Assembly (NCBI GenBank): GCA_902492065.1
Contig: CABUKE010000001.1
Span: 124,001-188,000 of the forward strand
Reading direction: 5' to 3'
DNA: 64,000 nucleotides
Source of the DNA: an uncultured Eubacteriales bacterium
GTDB lineage: Bacteria; Bacillota; Clostridia; UBA1381; UMGS1253
Shown piece after piece: positions 59,344 through 64,000 of this stretch; position 1 is the first letter of the stretch; each line of letters begins with the position of its first letter. The notes under the pieces are model-generated. The model searched no databases and had not been told where the DNA came from. It saw only the letters and a list, made by a program, of their open reading frames with translations. Made by a program: the position numbers and the translations under genes.

Positions 59344-60421
59344 GTCTGCGCACCCCCGAAAGAATCAGTAGAATAAGCGGTATGACATACAGCGCGACAA
59401 GCCCAAATGTCAGACAGGCTGTATTGGCGGCGGAGAGCGCCGCGCTGAAATCCGCCGGCAGCAGTGCAATCACAAATAGTAGCACACAGAGCGCCGCGCC
59501 GCTGAGCCGGCGTGCTGTGCCGTTTGTAAACCGCTTTACAAATGAAAACGGGATATAACACGTACAGCATAGGGCCGAAAGAATCAGCAGTGTCCAAGTG
59601 ACGATAAAGATAACATCCGCCCGTTGGATAAACGTGGAACGTGAAATGTCAAATGTCTTCATTGCCAGCGCCATCGCGTCTTTATACAGGGCCGTCTGCG
59701 GTACGCCCAGCACCGAGATGCACGCCGCACAGACGAGCGCAAGAAGCAACGCGGCACCGAGTACGCCCAGAATCACAATCAGCATACTTCCCCGGTTGTG
59801 CTTCCCCTGCGGCAGAATGGCGAGCGCGCCGATACAGAAGAAAAAGCCAAACACCCGGCCCGCCGCGTTGGGCAGCCCGGCGCGCAATACCTCCGGTTCG
59901 ATAAGCGGGAGCAGGTTGTCTACATTGCCAAACACGACCATCAGGACCCGCATGGCCAAAACGGCAAGCACACAGAGCGCGCCGACAAAGCTTACCAGCC
60001 GAATCAGGCTGGTGAAATCCTTTGATATGGCATAGGCGCAGATAAGCACAAGAAAGGCTGAAATCAGCCTGTAATCCGTATGGGGCAGAATCCATGTTAC
60101 GACCACATGGGAAAAATAGGAGACCAGCAAGCCGGCAAATATGAGGAAAAACAGCGCGTAGACGCCGGAGAGCAGGTTCCCTGCCACTTTTCCTGCTACC
60201 TTTGGCGCATATTCCATGAGCGTCTCACCGGGATAGCGTTTTGCCAGCGCACAAAGCATGAGCGCAGCGGGCAGAATCAGCAGAGCCGCAGCAAGGACGG
60301 CGGCCCATGCCCCGGTGGAAAGGTAGCGTACGGCTGTATTGGCAACCGAAAAGACGCCGAACCCAAGCACGGGCACAAGGCACAAAAAAAAGATTTGCCG
60401 GTTTTTTACAAGTGTTTTCAT
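59330..60421 (-). CDS. gerKB: Spore germination protein, GerAB/GerKB family
   Basis: 363 aa, ten membrane helices, amino-acid permease-like (APC superfamily) B subunit: VKNRQIFFLCLVPVLGFGVFSVANTAVRYL, YPGETLMEYAPKVAGKVAGNLLSG, FFCIGALAILPQGKHNRGSM. It holds the probable germinant pocket. GGTGGAGG site. First gene of the operon; a forespore-type promoter candidate is directly upstream. No other ger operon in the window. Confidence 0.92.
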   Translation of the reverse strand: MKTLVKNRQIFFLCLVPVLGFGVFSVANTAVRYLSTGAWAAVLAAALLILPAALMLCALAKRYPGETLMEYAPKVAGKVAGNLLSGVYALFFLIFAGLLVSYFSHVVVTWILPHTDYRLISAFLVLICAYAISKDFTSLIRLVSFVGALCVLAVLAMRVLMVVFGNVDNLLPLIEPEVLRAGLPNAAGRVFGFFFCIGALAILPQGKHNRGSMLIVILGVLGAALLLALVCAACISVLGVPQTALYKDAMALAMKTFDISRSTFIQRADVIFIVTWTLLILSALCCTCYIPFSFVKRFTNGTARRLSGAALCVLLFVIALLPADFSAALSAANTACLTFGLVALYVIPLILLILSGVRRHEKK

Positions 60422-60451
60422 AAATCCTCCACCCCATACAAAAGATAGGTA

Positions 60452-60480
60452 TATTGTATCCGGATTTATAAAAGTTATTC
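60452..60480 (-). promoter_or_regulatory. Candidate sigma-G (forespore) promoter of the ger operon
   Basis: Reverse strand GAATA (60476-60480), 17-bp spacer, TACAATA (60452-60458), similar to the sigma-G pattern GnATA/G-N17/18-CATnnTA. Overlap with a sigma-A reading cannot be excluded. Confidence 0.4.
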
Positions 60481-60500
60481 TGTGACCGCGTCTGCAGCAA

Positions 60501-60533
60501 AAGAAAAAGGCAGGCGATTCGCCTGCCTTTTTG
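60501..60533 (-). terminator. Terminator of the luxS-mtnN operon
   Basis: AAAAAGGCAGGCGA / TCGCCTGCCTTTTT stem with T-rich tail on the reverse strand. Confidence 0.9.
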
Positions 60534-60554
60534 TAATTTCAAAAAACGTGTAGT

Positions 60555-61238
60555 TTACTCCTGTAAATAAGTGAAAAGCATCTGCGCCGAGTTTTTTGCT
60601 GCCATGGCACAAAATTCGCCGTAGTCCATATGGGAGCTGCCGTCCGCCTTGTCGGAGATGGCACGCACAATGCCGAAGTCCACCCCGTTCATACAGCAAA
60701 CCTGTCCAATGCTGCCGCCCTCCATTTCGCAGGCGATTGCGCCAAACTGTTTGGTTAAAAATGCCTTCCGCTCTGCGCTGGCAACAAAGGTGTCGCTCGT
60801 CGCGATGGTTCCGCGCGTGCACGAAAGCCCAAGTTCTGTGCCCGCATCCATAAGCCGCTGCGCAACGCGCGGGCTGCACGGGATATCGACTACGTTCAGC
60901 GACGGGACAAGGCCCGCGGGTTCGCCGAGCGCCGTCGTGTCAATGTCGCCCTGCACCACAAAGTCTGCAATGGCAACGCTGCCGATGTCGAGCGCGTTCG
61001 ACAGCGAGCCGGCTACGCCGGTGTTAATTAGAACTTCCGGTTTGTACTCTAAAATCATGGTTTGCGCGCAGACTGCCGCGTTGACCTTGCCTACGCCGCA
61101 CCGGGCGACGACAGCCTTCTTGCCGCAAAGTTTGCCCTGCAGGTAGCGGATGCCGCTGATGACGCGTTCCTGCGCGTTTTCCATCGCCTGCTTGAGCAAA
61201 TCTACCTCAATGTCCATTGCGCCGATGATCCCGATCAT
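60555..61238 (-). CDS. mtnN: 5'-methylthioadenosine / S-adenosylhomocysteine nucleosidase
   Basis: 227 aa. PNP-fold nucleosidase: IGIIGAMDIEVDLL, VGKVNAAVCAQTMI, NTGVAGSL, GTIATSDTF, ACEMEGGSIGQVC and catalytic Asp in VRAISDKADGS. Cleaves adenine from SAH and MTA; SAH cleavage gives the substrate of LuxS. Lies 19 bp downstream of luxS in the same direction, so both steps of SAH recycling are in one operon. CAGGGGG site. Confidence 0.95.
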   Translation of the reverse strand: MIGIIGAMDIEVDLLKQAMENAQERVISGIRYLQGKLCGKKAVVARCGVGKVNAAVCAQTMILEYKPEVLINTGVAGSLSNALDIGSVAIADFVVQGDIDTTALGEPAGLVPSLNVVDIPCSPRVAQRLMDAGTELGLSCTRGTIATSDTFVASAERKAFLTKQFGAIACEMEGGSIGQVCCMNGVDFGIVRAISDKADGSSHMDYGEFCAMAAKNSAQMLFTYLQE

Positions 61239-61257
61239 GTGTATGTCCCCCTGTCGT

Positions 61258-61710
61258 TTAATAGTTGAGGTTCTGCGCGTTCACGGTGTCTAAAACTTCT
61301 AAATAGCGCGCGCACTCGTCCTTTGCCTTTTGCAAATTCAACGTCCTGTAGTTTCCGCACTCCACGCTCGAGTTGCCGAACACCTCGCCCTCGTGCGCGA
61401 GCACGTCCCGGCACGCGGTTTTGAGTGCTTCGAGCACGCTTGCATGGTCCGCGTTACGGACGAGCAGGTAAAACCCCGTTTGGCACCCCATGGGGCCAAA
61501 GTAGATGATGTCGTCTTTCAGGCGCGAGTTGCGCAGATAGGTGGCGAGCATATGCTCGCACGAATGCATGGTCGAATGGTCCATCAAATCGTCTGTGTTC
61601 GGCCTGCGGGTCCGCAGGTCATAGGTCGTGATGTCGCCATCCACGCGGGAGATGTAAAGCCCCGGCATAAGCGTTTCGTGATTAACGGTAAAGCTTGCGA
61701 TTTTTTCCAT
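61258..61710 (-). CDS. luxS: S-ribosylhomocysteine lyase LuxS
   Basis: 150 aa. Metal ligands H49 and H53 in MHSCEHMLATYLRN (the usual HTxEH appears as HSCEH), C118 in SSVECGNYRTLNL, and catalytic C76 in GPMGCQTGFYL; RRPNTD near residue 36 is also present. Converts S-ribosylhomocysteine into homocysteine and DPD, the precursor of autoinducer-2. In Clostridia it serves methyl-cycle recycling and possibly AI-2 signalling. Operon with mtnN. Confidence 0.95.
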   Translation of the reverse strand: MEKIASFTVNHETLMPGLYISRVDGDITTYDLRTRRPNTDDLMDHSTMHSCEHMLATYLRNSRLKDDIIYFGPMGCQTGFYLLVRNADHASVLEALKTACRDVLAHEGEVFGNSSVECGNYRTLNLQKAKDECARYLEVLDTVNAQNLNY

Positions 61711-61850
61711 AATAGAACGCCTGCACTTTCTTTTGTAAATTAATTATCTCCTATTTTACCAGATTTGCCGCGTGGTGTCCAGCCCCTGCACCGGATTTGG
61801 CAATTCGGACAATTTTCCGACAAAAAAGATTGCCCACAAGGAAAAAACAG

Positions 61851-61879
61851 TTGTATCCACGCTTTTCCTGTAGTATAAT
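61851..61879 (+). promoter_or_regulatory. Promoter of glmM
   Basis: TTGTAT (61851-61856), 17-bp spacer, TATAAT (61874-61879), giving a leader of about 100 nt. Confidence 0.65.
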
Positions 61880-61985
61880 ATTTTAGGATACGCGAAAAAT
61901 CGGCGTTGAATCGGAGAACAGGACAGGGCGTATCCGGCCCTTTGGCAAATATAAGGGCGATATACACAAACAGGAGGTTTTTACT

Positions 61986-63341
61986 TTGGGAAGATTATTT
62001 GGAACAGACGGCGTGCGCGGCATTGCCAATAAAGAACTGACGGCGGATTTGGCGTTTGACTTGGGCCGCGCCGGCGCAATCGTATTGACACAGGAGCTTT
62101 CGCACAAGCCGAAGATTTTGGTCGGCAAGGACACGCGCCTTTCCGGCGATATGCTGGAGTGTGCGCTGGCGGCAGGTATCTGCTCGACGGGAGCGGAGGT
62201 TGTGCTGTTAGGCGTGATCCCTACGCCGGCGGTCGCCTATCTGGTGCGCGAGTACGGCGCGGACGCAGGCGTTGTGATTTCTGCGTCGCACAATCCGTTT
62301 GAGTACAATGGAATCAAGTTTTTCAACGGAGAGGGCTACAAGCTTAGCGACAGTGTAGAGGAAAAGATTGAAGAGCTGATTCTTGACACGGACGGCTGGG
62401 GCATGGAGCTGCCGGTCGGCGGCGGAATCGGCCATGTTACGCGTGCCGAGCATGCAGCCGACGACTATATTCAATTTGCAACCGGGGCAATCGACTGTAC
62501 GCTCGACGGCCTGCGCCTGCTGGTGGATTGCTCGAATGGGGCAAACTCCGCCATCGCGCCGCGCGCATTCTCACAGCTTGGCGCATATGTCGAATGCCTG
62601 AGCGTGGAGCCCGACGGCGTAAATATCAACAAGGACTGCGGCTCGACGCACATTGACCGGCTCGAACAGCAAATCAAAAACGGCGGCAGCTTCAGCGCCG
62701 GGATTGCGTTCGACGGCGACGCGGACCGGATGCTCGCGGTGGACGAAACGGGCAAGCGCCTGACCGGGGATGAGATTATGCTCATTGTCGGAAAATATTT
62801 GAAAGAAACCGGCAGACTGGCAAAGGATACAATTACGGCTACCGTCATGAGCAACCTCGGGTTCTTCCTTGCGGCGGAAAAGCTGGGGATTAAGACGGCG
62901 CAGACGGCGGTCGGTGACCGGTACGTGCTGGAGGAAATGCTTAAGAGCGGGTACGTGCTTGGCGGCGAGGAGTCGGGCCACATTATCTTCCTCGACCACA
63001 ACTCGACCGGGGACGGCCTTCTGTCCGCGCTGCTGCTGCTCGAAGTGATGCAGAAAACGGGCAAGCCGCTTTCCGAGCTGCGCAAGATTGTGACGATCCT
63101 GCCGCAGGTGTTGGTCAATGCGCGGGTGAAAAACGAAAACAAACCGCAGCTGAAAGAGAATGAGAAAATTTTGGGAGAGATTGCCGCACTGGAGGCGGAG
63201 CTCGCCGGGAACGGGCGCGTGCTCATCCGCCCGTCCGGCACGGAGCCGGTGGTGCGCGTCATGCTGGAGGGCAGCGATACCGACTACCTGACGGCAAAAG
63301 CGCGGGCGCTTGCAACTCTCATTGAGGAGCTGCTTGGCTGA
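61986..63341 (+). CDS. glmM: Phosphoglucosamine mutase
   Basis: 451 aa from TTG 61986 (CAGGAGG site). FGTDGVRGIAN at the start, phosphoserine S101 in ISASHNPFEYNGIKFF, metal loop DGDADRML, sugar loop GGEESGH and C-terminal RPSGTEPVVRVM. Converts glucosamine-6-phosphate into glucosamine-1-phosphate for peptidoglycan. No glmS or cdaA neighbour in the window; the Firmicutes cdaA-ybbR-glmM order is not kept here. No glmS riboswitch seen. Confidence 0.97.
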   Translation: MGRLFGTDGVRGIANKELTADLAFDLGRAGAIVLTQELSHKPKILVGKDTRLSGDMLECALAAGICSTGAEVVLLGVIPTPAVAYLVREYGADAGVVISASHNPFEYNGIKFFNGEGYKLSDSVEEKIEELILDTDGWGMELPVGGGIGHVTRAEHAADDYIQFATGAIDCTLDGLRLLVDCSNGANSAIAPRAFSQLGAYVECLSVEPDGVNINKDCGSTHIDRLEQQIKNGGSFSAGIAFDGDADRMLAVDETGKRLTGDEIMLIVGKYLKETGRLAKDTITATVMSNLGFFLAAEKLGIKTAQTAVGDRYVLEEMLKSGYVLGGEESGHIIFLDHNSTGDGLLSALLLLEVMQKTGKPLSELRKIVTILPQVLVNARVKNENKPQLKENEKILGEIAALEAELAGNGRVLIRPSGTEPVVRVMLEGSDTDYLTAKARALATLIEELLG

Positions 63342-63654
63342 ACAGGCGCGGGAAAAATGCATTCGGGTCGAACAGAAACGGTTCGCATTTGCCCCATAGG
63401 AGAGAAGCCCGGATAATAAATACCGCAAGATAGAGTACAATCACGGAAAGGCACAAAATCCAGAACGATTTTGTCGCCTTTTTCCGCTTTATGAGAAAAA
63501 ACCAGATCAGGTACAGCAAATACGCGTCCGCGAGCAGGAACAGCGGATGCATGAAAAATGCCTCGGAAAAATGCCCGGTAAAAAACAGCAGATTGGCCCG
63601 TGTGAGGCCGCACCCCGGGCATGGCAGGCCAAACAGCGTCTTAAACACACACAT
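63319..63654 (-). CDS. DUF2752 membrane protein
   Basis: 111 aa from ATG 63654 (GGAGGCG site). Family signature FGLPCPGCGLTRA near the N-terminus (two Cys), then two to three membrane helices (HPLFLLADAYLLYLIWFFL, FWILCLSVIVLYLAVFII). Function unknown. Its 3' end overlaps the convergent glmM by 23 bp. Divergent from deoC. Confidence 0.88.
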   Translation of the reverse strand: MCVFKTLFGLPCPGCGLTRANLLFFTGHFSEAFFMHPLFLLADAYLLYLIWFFLIKRKKATKSFWILCLSVIVLYLAVFIIRASLLWGKCEPFLFDPNAFFPRLFSQAAPQ

Positions 63655-63748
63655 GGGAACGCCTCCGGAGTTTAGGATGATTTGTTACCAGTATACCACA
63701 GGGGCGGGAAAAGCACAACAAAAACAAAATGGGAAAGCGGGGAGAAGC

Positions 63749-64000
63749 ATGGAGCTAAGTAAAATGATTGACCACACCCTTCTAAAGCCGGACGCAACGC
63801 AGGAGGACGTTCGCCGTATCTGCGCGGAGGCAAAAACGCATGGCTTTGCCTCCGTGTGCGTCAATTCGTGTTATGCCGCGCTCGTTCGCGGGGAGCTTCA
63901 CGGCAGCGGCGTAAGAACCTGCTGCGTCGTGGGCTTCCCACTCGGCGCAATGTCCACGGCGGCAAAGGCATTTGAAGCGGAGCAGGCGTGTGCGGACGGC
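63749..64000 (+). CDS. deoC: Deoxyribose-phosphate aldolase, N-terminal part (runs off window)
   Basis: 84 residues visible from ATG 63749 (GGGGAGAA site): MELSKMIDHTLLKPDATQED, then ASVCVNSCYAALV and CCVVGFPLGAMSTAAKAFEA, the conserved DeoC start. Splits deoxyribose-5-phosphate into glyceraldehyde-3-phosphate and acetaldehyde in nucleoside breakdown. The Schiff-base Lys lies beyond the window edge. Confidence 0.95.
   Translation, partial: MELSKMIDHTLLKPDATQEDVRRICAEAKTHGFASVCVNSCYAALVRGELHGSGVRTCCVVGFPLGAMSTAAKAFEAEQACADG

Overview
The window looks like a chromosomal piece of a spore-forming anaerobic Clostridia (Firmicutes) bacterium. Evidence: an anaerobic class III ribonucleotide reductase (left edge), sporulation genes ylbJ/spoVV and yqfC-yqfD, a gerK-type germination operon, the phoH-ybeY-dgkA-era-yqzL-recO block in the usual Clostridia/Bacilli order, Veg, RNase Y-YmdB, GTG/TTG starts behind strong AGGAGG-type ribosome sites, and many promoters of the form TTGnnn-17 bp-TATAAT. 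LacZ (GH2), an alpha-L-rhamnosidase (GH78) and a large secreted heparinase-like polysaccharide lyase suggest a glycan-eating gut or rumen bacterium. The species cannot be fixed from sequence reading alone.

Layout. 0-6.3 kb: nrdD (partial, reverse, behind a candidate NrdR operator), then a compact operon of a URO-D-like protein, a TraX-family membrane protein and lacZ, with a small zinc-ribbon protein at its end. 6.5-14 kb: a small membrane protein, mutS2, veg, rarA, a secreted beta-helix-like protein, a serine beta-lactamase-fold hydrolase and tRNA-Leu(CAG). About 14.07-24.47 kb: a mobile element directly downstream of the tRNA terminator. It carries a large serine recombinase (TnpX type, shortened by an in-frame TAG), TnpW-like, ParB-like, RepA-like and Cys-rich-VLP proteins, a ~60-bp-spaced array of dyad repeats, a MerR-controlled cargo (GNAT acetyltransferase plus heterodimeric ABC exporter, read from a promoter with the 19-bp spacer typical of MerR control), and TnpV with a 57-aa partner. 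A solitary BglII-like restriction endonuclease lies just beyond.

25-41 kb: DUF2520 protein, VanW protein, PadR regulator with a frame-broken DUF1700-DUF4097 gene, double-OB SSB-like protein, YdcF/SanA protein, the 1370-aa heparinase-like protein, rny, ymdB, acyl-ACP thioesterase, a methyltransferase, GH78 and dCMP deaminase. 41.5-48.5 kb: sporulation and RNA/ribosome maintenance block. 48.6-51.7 kb: amino-acid ABC transporter pieces (no ATPase) and an FAD oxidoreductase. 51.7-53.7 kb: AT-rich accessory patch with a broken XRE regulator and two exported proteins of unknown function. 53.8-64 kb: ilvE, Fe-alcohol dehydrogenase, a LysR pseudogene with a large internal deletion, gerKB-gerKC-gerKA, luxS-mtnN, glmM, a DUF2752 protein and the start of deoC.

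The least ordinary material is the mobile element (repeat array, MerR cassette, nonsense-shortened recombinase, an 18-bp inverted match between the tRNA terminator and the far side of the element), the solitary restriction enzyme, a poly-G frame break at 27.4 kb and several recognisable gene ruins. No CRISPR array, rRNA or IS transposase was seen. I did not find a clearly new multi-gene system; the repeat array with the ParB/Rep genes is the best candidate for undescribed biology.
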